The translations under genes were made by a program, and so were the position numbers. From NCBI GenBank assembly GCA_021737785.1, contig JAIPDI010000028.1:1-64000 (forward strand): DNA of 64,000 nucleotides, in the 5' to 3' direction. Origin of the DNA: Deltaproteobacteria bacterium. GTDB taxonomy: Bacteria > Desulfobacterota > DSM-4660 > Desulfatiglandales > Desulfatiglandaceae. The notes beneath the pieces were generated by a model. That model was not told where the DNA came from, searched no databases, and saw nothing but the letters and a program-made list of their open reading frames with translations. Below, in pieces: positions 45,203 through 54,084 of this stretch (its first letter is position 1; every line of letters begins with the position of its first letter).

Positions 45203-46084
45203 TCATGGCCTGGGGTGATATTTTTCGTGGAGTTCTCTTAACTTGTCCCTTGTGACATGGGTATAGATCTGGGTGGTGGAGATGTCTTCGTGACCGAGCA
45301 TGACCTGGACAGCCCTAAGGTCGGCGCCGCCCTGAAGTAGATGACTGGCGAAAGAATGCCTGATGGTGTGGGGCGATATCTCCTTTTTTATCCCGGCATC
45401 CTTCCCGTATTGCTTGATAATCTTCCAGAATCCTTGACGGGTCAGAGGGCGTCCTCTGAAATTGAGGAACAGGCAGGGAATGTTGGCGTTGCGAAGCATC
45501 TGAGGCCGGCCTTCTGAGAGATATGCCCTGACCGCCTGGATAGCCTTTCCTCCAATGGGTACCAGCCGTTCCTTGGCGCCCTTGCCCAGTGTTCTTATAT
45601 ATCCCGATTCCAGATTGACGTTCGAGACGGTCAATCCGATGAGTTCAGAAACCCGCAACCCGGTCGCATACAGGAGTTCCAGCATGGCCCGATCCCGGTT
45701 CCCACGAGGGCTGGAGGGGTCGGGTCGGGCCAGAAGCCGCTCCACTTCGTCCGTACTCAGGACTTCCGGCAGGTTCCGTGAGAGCCGAGGGATCTCGAGC
45801 AGCCTGGCCGGATTCTCCCGGATATGACCTTCTGAAGCAAGGAAGCGAAAAAACATCCTCGTGGCGGAAATGTTCCTGGCGATCGACCTGGCAGACAGCG
45901 ACCTCCTTAGAGAGTTCAGGTATTCGATAATTCGATCCCGGGAGACCGTAAGCGGGGACAGGCGCTGTTCTTCGAGGAATCGGGCAAATCCGGACAAATC
46001 CCTGCTGTAGGCCTGGACGGTGTTGTCGGCAAGCCCCCGTTCCAGTCTCAGGTAATTGATGAATTGATCGATCAGAGCATCCAT
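45203..46084 (-). CDS. xerD: XerD-like tyrosine recombinase
   Basis: 293 aa from ATG 46084 (the frame extends 21 codons upstream without a Shine-Dalgarno). N-terminal SAM-like core-binding domain FINYLRLERGLADNTVQAYSRDL. Catalytic residues visible: Arg in ATGLRVSEL, His-x-x-Arg in HTIRHSF, His in GHEDIST and Tyr in QIYTHV. XerC/XerD resolve chromosome dimers at dif; this one looks like the XerD type (GLADNTVQAY). No dif site was recognised nearby. It is part of a housekeeping run and not linked to an integrated element. Confidence 0.92.
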   Translation of the reverse strand: MDALIDQFINYLRLERGLADNTVQAYSRDLSGFARFLEEQRLSPLTVSRDRIIEYLNSLRRSLSARSIARNISATRMFFRFLASEGHIRENPARLLEIPRLSRNLPEVLSTDEVERLLARPDPSSPRGNRDRAMLELLYATGLRVSELIGLTVSNVNLESGYIRTLGKGAKERLVPIGGKAIQAVRAYLSEGRPQMLRNANIPCLFLNFRGRPLTRQGFWKIIKQYGKDAGIKKEISPHTIRHSFASHLLQGGADLRAVQVMLGHEDISTTQIYTHVTRDKLRELHEKYHPRP

Positions 46085-46200
46085 TTTTGAACCAGAATTA
46101 GACGAATGATGCGAATAGCGCAAGGAATTCGGTTGCCATGACAACATGCCGTACTACGGAAGAATTTCATTAAATTTCTCAATTCCTGAATCCGTGGGAA

Positions 46201-47322
46201 TCAGAAATCATAAAACCGGTCGCTTCTGGTCAGTATCCTCGGACCCGTATCTTCCACCAGGACCATTTCCTCCAATCGCACGCCTCCCTTTCCGGGGATA
46301 TAAATTCCGGGTTCAATGGTGAATACGCTCCCTTTTTGGAGTTTGACCGGATTCCTCGGTCCGATTCTGGGACGTTCATGGACCGCCAAACCCACGCCGT
46401 GGCCGAGGCCGTGACCGAAATACTTTCCAAACCCGGCCTCACGAATGTATTTCCTGGCCAAACCGTCCAGATGGGTGCTCTCCACCAGAGGGCGAACGCT
46501 TTTCAGAGCCTCCAGCTGTGCGTGCCGGACGGTCCTGTAGATGATTTTGAATTCGGGGCTCGGCGCGCCCAAAAAGACCGTCCGGGTCATGTCCGAACAA
46601 TAGCCGTTCAGCCTGGCGCCGATATCCAGGGTCAACGGTTCATTTTTGTTGAGTCTCCGGTCTGTGGGGACGGCATGCGGGAGCGCGCTGTTGGGACCGG
46701 ACGCGACAATGGGGGGAAACGACAGACTCTCCGCCCCGCGGTCCCGGGCCAGTCCCTCGATCTTCCACGCGATCTCCCTTTCCGTCATGCCCGGCCGAAG
46801 ATGGGTGGCAATCTCATCCAATACATCGGAGATAAGGTCCGCGGCCGCCTCCAGGGCTTGAATCTCTTCCGGATCTTTCACCTCCCGCAGTCCTTCAACA
46901 AGGCTGTCCAGGGGGACCAGTTCCACAGGGGGTGAAAGGGCCTGAAGCCGGATTTGGATTTTGCTGTGGAGTCCCCAGGTGAGGTAGTCCGGCTCAAAGC
47001 CGAGGGTCCGGATCCCCATGTCCATCACCCATGAGGGCATCTCGTCGACCAGGTCCTGCTTCAAGATCCTAGTCTCGAACTGAGGGGCCTCGTGCTCGGC
47101 CTGGAGGGTATATCTTGAATCCGTCACCAGGAGGGATCGGTTTCCGTGAATCAAAAGGGATCCGGAGGATTCCGGGAAATGTCCGTCCTCTGCCCTGAAA
47201 CCGGAAAGATATCGACGGTTTTCAGGCTGAGTGATCCATGCGGCATCACACGGGGCAGGAGTGCCCGATGCCATGCGGTGTCTCAGGGCGGCCAGGCGGT
47301 TTTGATAGATTTTCGTTTTCAT
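46201..47322 (-). CDS. M24-family aminopeptidase (Xaa-Pro aminopeptidase-like)
   Basis: 373 aa. An N-terminal creatinase-like domain (1-150) precedes the pita-bread domain. All metal ligands are visible: Asp in LTLDIGARLNGYCSDMTR (two), His in HGLGHGVGL, Glu in FTIEPGIYI and Glu in VRLEEMVLV. It removes N-terminal residues before proline in the cytoplasm. The gene is 116 bp upstream of xerD and in the same direction. No start ambiguity. Confidence 0.92.
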   Translation of the reverse strand: MKTKIYQNRLAALRHRMASGTPAPCDAAWITQPENRRYLSGFRAEDGHFPESSGSLLIHGNRSLLVTDSRYTLQAEHEAPQFETRILKQDLVDEMPSWVMDMGIRTLGFEPDYLTWGLHSKIQIRLQALSPPVELVPLDSLVEGLREVKDPEEIQALEAAADLISDVLDEIATHLRPGMTEREIAWKIEGLARDRGAESLSFPPIVASGPNSALPHAVPTDRRLNKNEPLTLDIGARLNGYCSDMTRTVFLGAPSPEFKIIYRTVRHAQLEALKSVRPLVESTHLDGLARKYIREAGFGKYFGHGLGHGVGLAVHERPRIGPRNPVKLQKGSVFTIEPGIYIPGKGGVRLEEMVLVEDTGPRILTRSDRFYDF

Positions 47323-47907
47323 AGGCTCTTGTTGAGCGCCACTTTTAGTAACTGGTCTTTGTCATGAAAAAACAAGAAAATATGGCCATCCTTGCACTGA
47401 ACGCTTAGCCTTCCGTCATTCCGGCACGATTCTAGCCGGAATCCAGAAATACGGCGTACTGGGTTCCGGCTAAGGGCATGCCGGAATGACGGGACAGTAC
47501 ACAGCCGTTTTGCTTGCGGTTATCCGAATTAGGATTCTCTCAGCCTGAAATATATTCAAGGAGATTGCTCTAAGATTGATGATAACCGATGGAGCGGGCT
47601 GCAATTTCAATAAAAAACAATACCCAAGTCCGTGCGGGGTGTCAATGGGGATGAGGCGAGCGGTCTCAACGAGCGGCGGGAAACCGAATCACGAGGACAC
47701 AGGGCGACAATTCGCAACGGAAACTGTGCAGGGTTCTGATTTTTATTGACAGGAACGGAATTGCTCAATATTGAGGTTTTCATGGCGGTTGATCATTCCA
47801 TGCTTACCTTACGACATCCCTGAAAACAAGATGCTTATTTATTCTGTCAGCGGATAGAACGGCCGGGCGGAGATCTATCCCGGAGTAACCCGCTATTCGC
47901 GAAGTTT
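47323..47907. other. Intergenic region between pepP-like and mnmA genes
   Basis: 585 bp, divergent promoter region. It holds the 80-bp inverted-repeat element at 47413-47492; the remainder shows no gene, and no promoter was confidently placed. Confidence 0.6.
47413..47492. repeat. 80-bp intergenic palindromic repeat (CCGTCATTCCGGC type)
   Basis: CCGTCATTCCGGCA...GCCGGAATCCAG on the left is mirrored by CTGGGTTCCGGC...TGCCGGAATGACGG on the right, with a 13-bp centre. This type, with ends CGTCATTCC / GGAATGACG, is a common small dispersed element in many bacteria (REP/MITE-like). Only one copy is in the window. Confidence 0.75.
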
Positions 47908-48972
47908 ATGCTTATGAAAGCCGCAAAAATGAATCAGCCAAGCAATGTGGCCGTTGCGCTCAGCGGGGGCGTGGACAGCGCTATGGCGGCCGTTCTCTTG
48001 AAGGCAGCCGGATGGGAGGTCTACGGCCTCCACCTGGTCCTTTCCGACGCTGACCCCCGAAGGGGAGAGCGGGTCAGTGAAATTGCAGACCGGATCGGCA
48101 TTCCCCTGGAGATCCTCGATCTCCGGGAGCGCTTTGAAACAGAGGTGGTAAGGCCGTTCTGCCATGCCTATCGGGCGGGTCTGACACCGAATCCGTGCGT
48201 CCGCTGCAATCAGGAGATTAAATTCGATGCACTCCATCACTATTGCATTGAAAATGAGATCCGTTCCCTGGCCACCGGCCATTATGCCCGACACTGTGTG
48301 GAAGAGGGGAGGATAAGCCTTTTGAGGGGCGTGGATAGGGCAAAGGATCAATCCTATTTCCTGCAGCGACTGGGCGGGACCCTTCTTTCCAGGGCGATCT
48401 TTCCCCTGGGGGAGATGACCAAGGAAGAGGTCCGACGCCGGGCGCGGGATATGGCCCTTCCTTGTCATTCAAGACCCGAAAGCCAGGAGATCTGCTTTAT
48501 TTCCGGGATGGACTACCGGGAGTTCATGGAGAAGAGGGGGCGTGCCTCGATCAGCAAAAAGGGGCTCATTGTGGATGAAGACGGCACGCGGATCGGAGAA
48601 CATGAAGGGATTTACCGGTATACGATCGGCCAGAGACACGGTCTGGGAATTGCTTCTTCAAGGCCTTACTATGTCAAGGAAATCAGGCCCGAGGTGAACC
48701 AGGTAGTGGTGGCCAGGCGGGAGGCACTTTTTACCAATACCGTGCATGCGATAGCTCTGAATTGGATACAGGGCACCCCGCCTGAAAACGGGGCGAAGAT
48801 GTCAGCACAGATCCGGTACCGTCACAAAGCGGCTCCGGGCCGGTTAACGGTGGTGTCATCGGATGAGGTACGGTTCATATTCGACATGCCCCAGTGGGCC
48901 GTCACGCCGGGACAGGCCATTGCACTTTATGATGGAGAAAGGCTCATCGGCGGTGGCTGGATTGAGAGATGA
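47908..48972 (+). CDS. mnmA: tRNA-specific 2-thiouridylase MnmA
   Basis: 354 aa; starts 47914 and 47929 are also possible. The PP-loop VALSGGVDSAMAA binds ATP near residue 20, and both catalytic cysteines are present in TPNPCVRCNQ and PESQEICF. RHGLGIASSRPYYV leads into the C-terminal barrel. It thiolates U34 of Lys, Glu and Gln tRNAs using sulfur from a persulfide donor. It is followed by mtaB in the same direction, another tRNA thiolation gene, after 218 bp of low-complexity sequence. Confidence 0.95.
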   Translation: MLMKAAKMNQPSNVAVALSGGVDSAMAAVLLKAAGWEVYGLHLVLSDADPRRGERVSEIADRIGIPLEILDLRERFETEVVRPFCHAYRAGLTPNPCVRCNQEIKFDALHHYCIENEIRSLATGHYARHCVEEGRISLLRGVDRAKDQSYFLQRLGGTLLSRAIFPLGEMTKEEVRRRARDMALPCHSRPESQEICFISGMDYREFMEKRGRASISKKGLIVDEDGTRIGEHEGIYRYTIGQRHGLGIASSRPYYVKEIRPEVNQVVVARREALFTNTVHAIALNWIQGTPPENGAKMSAQIRYRHKAAPGRLTVVSSDEVRFIFDMPQWAVTPGQAIALYDGERLIGGGWIER

Positions 48973-48993
48973 GAAGGGGCAAGGGATGAGGCA

Positions 48994-49021
48994 GGGAGCA
49001 GGGAGCAGGGAGCAGAGAGCA
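48994..49021 (+). repeat. (GGGAGCA)n tandem repeat between mnmA and mtaB
   Basis: Three perfect GGGAGCA units and one GAGAGCA, followed by related GGAGC words. The intergenic region to 49190 is low-complexity throughout and holds no gene. Confidence 0.8.
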
Positions 49022-49190
49022 CGGAGCTGGGAGCCGGGAGTGAGGAAGCGCTGAAGCTGAAAGCTCAAAGGTCAAAGGGAAAAGCGCCCCTTAACCAGAT
49101 AAACCCAAGGAACCCGATAAACCGGTACCCAATATCGAGCAACCCGCATCGAGTATACAGCATCCGGCAACCCGCAACGAGCAACCGGAA

Positions 49191-50507
49191 ATGACGAACG
49201 GTCCCAAAACATTTAGAATCATCACCCTCGGCTGTAAGGTCAATCAGTATGAGTCGGCCTATTTTGGTGAGGCCTTGGCCGCGGCCGGGTGGCGTGTCGC
49301 AGGAGGAGATGAAACCGCTGATGTGGTGATCGTCAACACGTGTATTGTGACCCAGAAGGCCGCACATCAGTCCAGGCAGGCCGTTCGAAAGGCGATCCGG
49401 GAACATCCTGTCGGATATGTGGCGGCAGTCGGATGTTACGCCCAGGTGTTCCCGGAGGAACTCTCTGAAATCGAAGGGCTGGGCCTGATCGCAGACAACC
49501 GGATGAAGGCCGATCTCCCCGAATTTCTTACCGGGGCCGACGCATCTTTTGAGACCGGTCTGCTGTTGAAGCCATTTGAACCCGGTGCCCGGTTCGATGC
49601 CATGGATATTTCCCGTTTCCCGGGTCGCGCCCGGGCCTATCTCAAAATCCAGGACGGATGCGAGTCTTTTTGCAGTTATTGCATTGTTCCATTCGCCAGG
49701 GGCCCTTACCGGAGCCTTCCCCCGGAAAAGGTCATTCGCAGGTTGGAAACCCTGTCCGATCAGGGTTACGGTGAGGTGGTCCTCACCGGAATTCACCTGG
49801 GAAAATATGGGGTGGATCTGAAGGGTGGAGTGGACCTTGTTTCCCTTCTTGGACAGGTGGGGAGAGAGGGGTTCCCCCTGCGTATCCGGCTCAGTTCCAT
49901 CGAACCCAACGAGTTAAAGATGGAATTGATAGAGATGGCGGCATCCGAGTCGTGGCTCTGCCGGCATGTCCATATCCCTTTGCAGAGCGGGGACGACCGG
50001 GTCCTTCACAGGATGAACCGGCATTATACCGCACGAGAGTTTGCCGATATTGTGGAGGCGGTTTACACAAGTATTCCGCATGCAGCGATCGGGGTGGACA
50101 TCATGGCCGGATTTCCGGGAGAAGATTCAAGGGCCTTTGACTCCGGGTATTCCCTGCTGAAGGACCTGCCGATCTCTTATCTCCATGTCTTTCCCTTTTC
50201 GCCCCGACCGGGCACGGCCGCCAGCCGGTTCAGCGGGAGAGTTGCTTCGGAAGAAATCAAGGAGAGGACGGCCAGATTGAGAGCTCTGGGCGAGAGAAAG
50301 CAGCGCCTGTTTTATCAGGGATGTCTGGGCAGGGAATTCTCCGTGCTCCCGGAAAGATGGGAATCCCGTGAAAAGAGGCTCATGCAGGGGAGGAGCGACA
50401 ATTACCTGCCGGTAATTTTCCCTTTGACCCGTGATTCGATCCAAGGTCCTTTCCGGGTTCGGATGGAGCAAATCGAGGGCCGAAGGGTCATCGGCACAAG
50501 GGTTTAG
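49191..50507 (+). CDS. mtaB: tRNA t6A37 methylthiotransferase MtaB
   Basis: 438 aa radical-SAM enzyme converting t6A37 to ms2t6A in tRNAs. The N-terminal MTTase domain carries LGCKVNQYES, NTCIV and a third Cys in VGCYAQV; the radical-SAM motif is CESFCSYC (C-x3-C-x2-C) near residue 157. A TRAM-like tail follows. The LGCKVNQYE start and FARGPYRS segment favour MtaB over MiaB. Preceding sequence lacks a strong Shine-Dalgarno (GCAACCGGAAATG). Confidence 0.92.
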   Translation: MTNGPKTFRIITLGCKVNQYESAYFGEALAAAGWRVAGGDETADVVIVNTCIVTQKAAHQSRQAVRKAIREHPVGYVAAVGCYAQVFPEELSEIEGLGLIADNRMKADLPEFLTGADASFETGLLLKPFEPGARFDAMDISRFPGRARAYLKIQDGCESFCSYCIVPFARGPYRSLPPEKVIRRLETLSDQGYGEVVLTGIHLGKYGVDLKGGVDLVSLLGQVGREGFPLRIRLSSIEPNELKMELIEMAASESWLCRHVHIPLQSGDDRVLHRMNRHYTAREFADIVEAVYTSIPHAAIGVDIMAGFPGEDSRAFDSGYSLLKDLPISYLHVFPFSPRPGTAASRFSGRVASEEIKERTARLRALGERKQRLFYQGCLGREFSVLPERWESREKRLMQGRSDNYLPVIFPLTRDSIQGPFRVRMEQIEGRRVIGTRV

Positions 50508-50648
50508 CGTACCTTCTCAGTAAACCCGGGAGATCCGTTCCCCTCACGACGGCAATGACAGCGAGAGGGATCCCCGAGATAGCCGTGTCGTGGTTCAGGC
50601 GTATTTTTGCGGTGACATTGGCTTGCTCGGGTTCAAGGTCTTGGAGAA

Positions 50649-51128
50649 TCAGATTGTGGCGCCCTTGAAATAGTAGACCCCGATCGGATGCCCCTTTGTA
50701 TTGTAGCCCATAAAGACAAACCCGGTGCGCGTCTCCATTGCCACGCGAAACCGTTTTGCAATGGAAGGGTTTTCAAGGATGATCAGGAGCCCGATGGGTC
50801 CCCGGCCTTCGCCCGCTGTGAATCGCCGCTCAAAAAAACTGCGTGTGCGCAGAAGAAGGTCGAGGGCAAGCCCCTTCCTGCGGTACACGATGGACGTCAT
50901 GGAGCGGTAGAAGTAGAAGCTGTTTTGAAATCGTTTGAGGTAGAGTTCCCTGGCCGTGCAAAGGGCCGCGATCTCGCCCCCGGTGGTTCGGGCGATAAAG
51001 ACGGTTTCTTCGGCCCTTTCTTCAGGGTCGGCCAAAAGGGGGAGGGCCTCATGAGCTTCCCAGAAATTCATGATCTCCGCCCTGAGTTGCGCGCCCACCT
51101 TCTGCCATACGCAGGTAAACGAAAACAT
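50649..51128 (-). CDS. GNAT-fold acetyltransferase-like protein
   Basis: 159 aa. The pattern ETVFIARTTGGEIAALCTARE, YRSMTSIVYRRKGLALDLLLRTRSFF and LIILENPSIAKRF, then TGFVFMGYNTKGHPIGVYYF fits a degenerate GNAT fold, with the R-R-K-G-L-A segment in place of the acetyl-CoA loop Q/RxxGxG/A. Substrate unknown. It is on the same strand as the following phosphodiesterase fusion (112 bp) but probably independent. Confidence 0.65.
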   Translation of the reverse strand: MFSFTCVWQKVGAQLRAEIMNFWEAHEALPLLADPEERAEETVFIARTTGGEIAALCTARELYLKRFQNSFYFYRSMTSIVYRRKGLALDLLLRTRSFFERRFTAGEGRGPIGLLIILENPSIAKRFRVAMETRTGFVFMGYNTKGHPIGVYYFKGATI

Positions 51129-51240
51129 CGTTTGATCCGCTCTTGAGTCCTGTTGGCCGTGTCTCTACGGCCCCTAATGGTTGCAGCTCGTAAATGGGAT
51201 CCCCAGGGGGTCTTTCGCCGTATTTCCTGAAGGCCGACTT

Positions 51241-54084
51241 CTACGTCTCTTCTATCCCTGCCATCCTCTCACCACGCTGACGATACAGCCTCGGATCCAC
51301 GACCCCTGCCATGGCCTCTGCACACAGGTCCCGGCCCAGGAAGTCGCGGACTTGCTCAGCCGTCTCCCCCGGATGCCCGATGCATCGGTCGTGGCGGAGG
51401 TAAAGGACGGGGAGTCCCATCCGGGCAAGGATCCGTTTTCCTGTGGTCGCCTGTCTCTCAAGAACACGTCCCAGATCGCGGTCCGAAAGTCTGGCCCCCT
51501 TTTTCCCCTGCCGCAAGAGGAGGGCTTTCTGGGAAGCGATGACTTCCCGTATGTCCCGCTCCACAAAAATAACTCGATAGGAGATCCCATGTTCCAGGCG
51601 TCCCAAAAGGGGCGCCACGATCTTGATGGCCTTCCCCCGGGCCTCAGGCAGCCACGAGGCATCTTCATGCAGGCGCTTGGCCGGTGCATATTCGAGATAT
51701 CCCTTCGGGTTGTCCTCATCGGCCTCTCTTATGTCGTCTGCCAGGATTGAAAGACCTCCGGCCCGGAGCATCTGCATGATCATGGAGGTCCCTGCGCGGG
51801 GCAGACCCGTCACCACCACCACAATATCGGACAGGTCCTCGGGGGGAGGCATATCCGGAATCCCGGGAACGTCCTGTTCCGCCTCGCGATCCGCTTCTCC
51901 CAAAAGCCCCGGAGATTCCCATACCCGGCTTGAAAGGGTCTTCTGCTCCCTTTTGAACTCCCGGATCTTCCTGGCTGCGTCGCGGGCGGACCGTGCCCGT
52001 TCCGATGCCTTTTCTTTGTTTGCAAGCCTCCGTTTGTAGATATAGGCCAGCCGTTCATGGGCCTTTGCAAAATGCGGGTTTTGATACACTGCCATCTTAA
52101 GGGCCAGCAAGGCCTCGGGAAGCTGCCCCTGGCGGTGGCGGGCCACACCCAGCAGGTAATGGGCGGTCGGGTTGTAATAGACGCGGCCCAGGGATTCGTA
52201 GGCCGCGTCACAGGCCTCCTCCAGTCGCCTGGTGGCAAGGCAGGTCCGGCAGATTCCCAGGTAGGCATCGGCGCTGTCCGGGTCCAGACGGAGGGTCGCC
52301 TGAAAGGATTGTTCCGCATCCTGCCATCGCCGCATCTTGAGATAGACCTGCCCCAGCTTGATATGAAGGCCCGGATCCTCCGGGTTCATGGCCTCGGCCG
52401 TCTTGAGATGCTCCAGGGCCTCCTCCTCTTCCCCTTCCTCAAACAGGATGGCCCCCCTGAGGTATTCCACGGCATACGGGTTGAACGAGGCCTGGGCCGC
52501 CAGGGACCGAAGCCTTCTCCCCTGGGCCTCGGTGATCTCTTCGGGCGTTTTGTCCTTCATCTTTTCTTTAAGGGCCTTGAGGGTTTCACGGGCCTGGGCC
52601 GCACCTCTGTTTTTACGCGCAAGGGTCTCTTCCAGGACCTGTCGGGCCTCCTGGATGCGACCGAGGGACTGGCAGCAGGAGACCAGTTGAAGCCCAAAGC
52701 GGTACTGATCGGGCCAATCCGCAAACAGGGACGCCAGGAGGGGAAGGGCCCTGCCGTGAAGACCCGCATCCATGTAGGAACGGGCCATGTTGTATTCCAG
52801 TTCCCGAACCGTCTGGGCCACGGCCTTGGCCCTGTCCTCATCGGGCGGCTCGATATAGCCCAGGGCCGCCAACTGGGTGAGGGCCTCCCGGGCCTCCACA
52901 GGGTCGATCCGCTTTTCTGGCGGATGCATCCCCGCCTCCCCGGGCACCAGGTCCCAGCTCTCGATGGCGGTGATCTCGAGAGGGAGATCAAAGGCATTGG
53001 CGAGGGGCCGTCCATCCATGTCTTGACCCACCGGCAGGCCGAACAGGGTCAGGATGGTGGGACACACATCCAGGAGACTGGCCCCGAATACCGTCTCATC
53101 TTTCTTTATGCCCGGGCCCCGCATGACAAAGATCCCGTAAGGCCGGTGCTGCGCGGCAGGGCCGGCAGGCTCCAGGGGCACATGGCGGGGCCTCAGGTGG
53201 TCTGACTGGAATCCATGGTCTGAGACCAGGAGTATGGTGGCATCCTCCCCGGCCGCTTCAAGAAGCCTTCCCAGCATCTTGTCATGGAAGATGTATCCGT
53301 TCTCGATCACCTGTCCGTAGATCTCGAAGTCATTTTCCGGGATATGGGGCTGGCGGGGAGGGTGATACCGCATGAAGGCATGGGAAAAATGATCGATGGC
53401 ATCGAAATAGACGGCCGCGAAATCCCAGGGCTCATGGGTCATGATGGCCGTTGCGGCCGAGAGGATGGTGGCTCCGTCGCAGATGACGCGCGACAGGGAT
53501 TCGAGCCGGTGGTCCTTATCCTGATCCACCTCAGCCGCCCTGGGCACAAAGGGGAGGATGTGTCCTGCGTTGAGTTTTTGGGGATGCCACCGCAATTGGG
53601 CCAGATTGCGGACCAGCCGTCCGGGATGCACCGTGCCCGGACGCAGGGGCCAGGGCCGGCCCAGAGGAGGGTAATGACCCGTGTAGAGGTTGGAGACCAT
53701 CACCCCGTTGATCGGCTCAGCCGGGTGGGAGGGCCACCACCCCACCACCACCGACTTCTTCTCCTCCTGGGACAGGATGTTCCAGATGGCCTTGGTCTTT
53801 CGGGAGAGGCTGGTAACGGGCCGGATCCCCCCGGCGTCGGGGTCCGGCTCGGTGAAACCGTGGATGCCGTGTTTGAAGGGCCGCTTGCCCGTGGCGATGG
53901 AGGTCCACAGCATGGGGGAGAGGTCCGGGTGGAGGGTGGCCAGATTTCCCATGACGCCATCCCGGACCATTCGCTCCAGGTTGGGCATTTTGCCGGCATC
54001 CAACAGCGGGTGTATGACCTTCCAATCGGCCCCGTCCCACCCGATCAGGAGCACCCGTCGGCACGGGGGTTCAGATCTCTTCAC
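51241..54084 (-). CDS. Phosphodiesterase-TPR-sulfotransferase fusion protein
   Basis: 947 aa with three modules. Residues 1-400: alkaline-phosphatase superfamily phosphodiesterase/pyrophosphatase with GWDGADW, nucleophile region LSPMLWTSIATGKRP and metal-binding IDHFSHAF and SDHGFQSDHL. Residues about 420-690: TPR repeats, for example LHIKLGQVYLKMRRWQDAEQ and AHYLLGVARHRQG. Residues 752-947: sulfotransferase-like P-loop domain starting VVTGLPRAGTSMIMQML, with RVIFVERDIREVIAS as the 3'-phosphate-binding segment. No signal peptide is seen, so cytoplasmic. The start overlaps the end of the IPTL-CTERM gene by 14 bp. AP-TPR combinations are known; fusion to a sulfotransferase module is unusual. 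Substrates unknown, perhaps a glycolipid or polysaccharide. Confidence 0.82.
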   Translation of the reverse strand: MKRSEPPCRRVLLIGWDGADWKVIHPLLDAGKMPNLERMVRDGVMGNLATLHPDLSPMLWTSIATGKRPFKHGIHGFTEPDPDAGGIRPVTSLSRKTKAIWNILSQEEKKSVVVGWWPSHPAEPINGVMVSNLYTGHYPPLGRPWPLRPGTVHPGRLVRNLAQLRWHPQKLNAGHILPFVPRAAEVDQDKDHRLESLSRVICDGATILSAATAIMTHEPWDFAAVYFDAIDHFSHAFMRYHPPRQPHIPENDFEIYGQVIENGYIFHDKMLGRLLEAAGEDATILLVSDHGFQSDHLRPRHVPLEPAGPAAQHRPYGIFVMRGPGIKKDETVFGASLLDVCPTILTLFGLPVGQDMDGRPLANAFDLPLEITAIESWDLVPGEAGMHPPEKRIDPVEAREALTQLAALGYIEPPDEDRAKAVAQTVRELEYNMARSYMDAGLHGRALPLLASLFADWPDQYRFGLQLVSCCQSLGRIQEARQVLEETLARKNRGAAQARETLKALKEKMKDKTPEEITEAQGRRLRSLAAQASFNPYAVEYLRGAILFEEGEEEEALEHLKTAEAMNPEDPGLHIKLGQVYLKMRRWQDAEQSFQATLRLDPDSADAYLGICRTCLATRRLEEACDAAYESLGRVYYNPTAHYLLGVARHRQGQLPEALLALKMAVYQNPHFAKAHERLAYIYKRRLANKEKASERARSARDAARKIREFKREQKTLSSRVWESPGLLGEADREAEQDVPGIPDMPPPEDLSDIVVVVTGLPRAGTSMIMQMLRAGGLSILADDIREADEDNPKGYLEYAPAKRLHEDASWLPEARGKAIKIVAPLLGRLEHGISYRVIFVERDIREVIASQKALLLRQGKKGARLSDRDLGRVLERQATTGKRILARMGLPVLYLRHDRCIGHPGETAEQVRDFLGRDLCAEAMAGVVDPRLYRQRGERMAGIEET

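Noticed and set aside
45203-46084. Integrase of a mobile island
   Set aside because: The XerD-like recombinase sits in a housekeeping run with an aminopeptidase gene, with no att repeats and no phage or plasmid genes nearby, although an initiator tRNA lies 2 kb away.
52057-53205. 382-codon plus-strand frame opposite the phosphodiesterase fusion
   Set aside because: Antisense to a protein with several conserved domains; no independent support.
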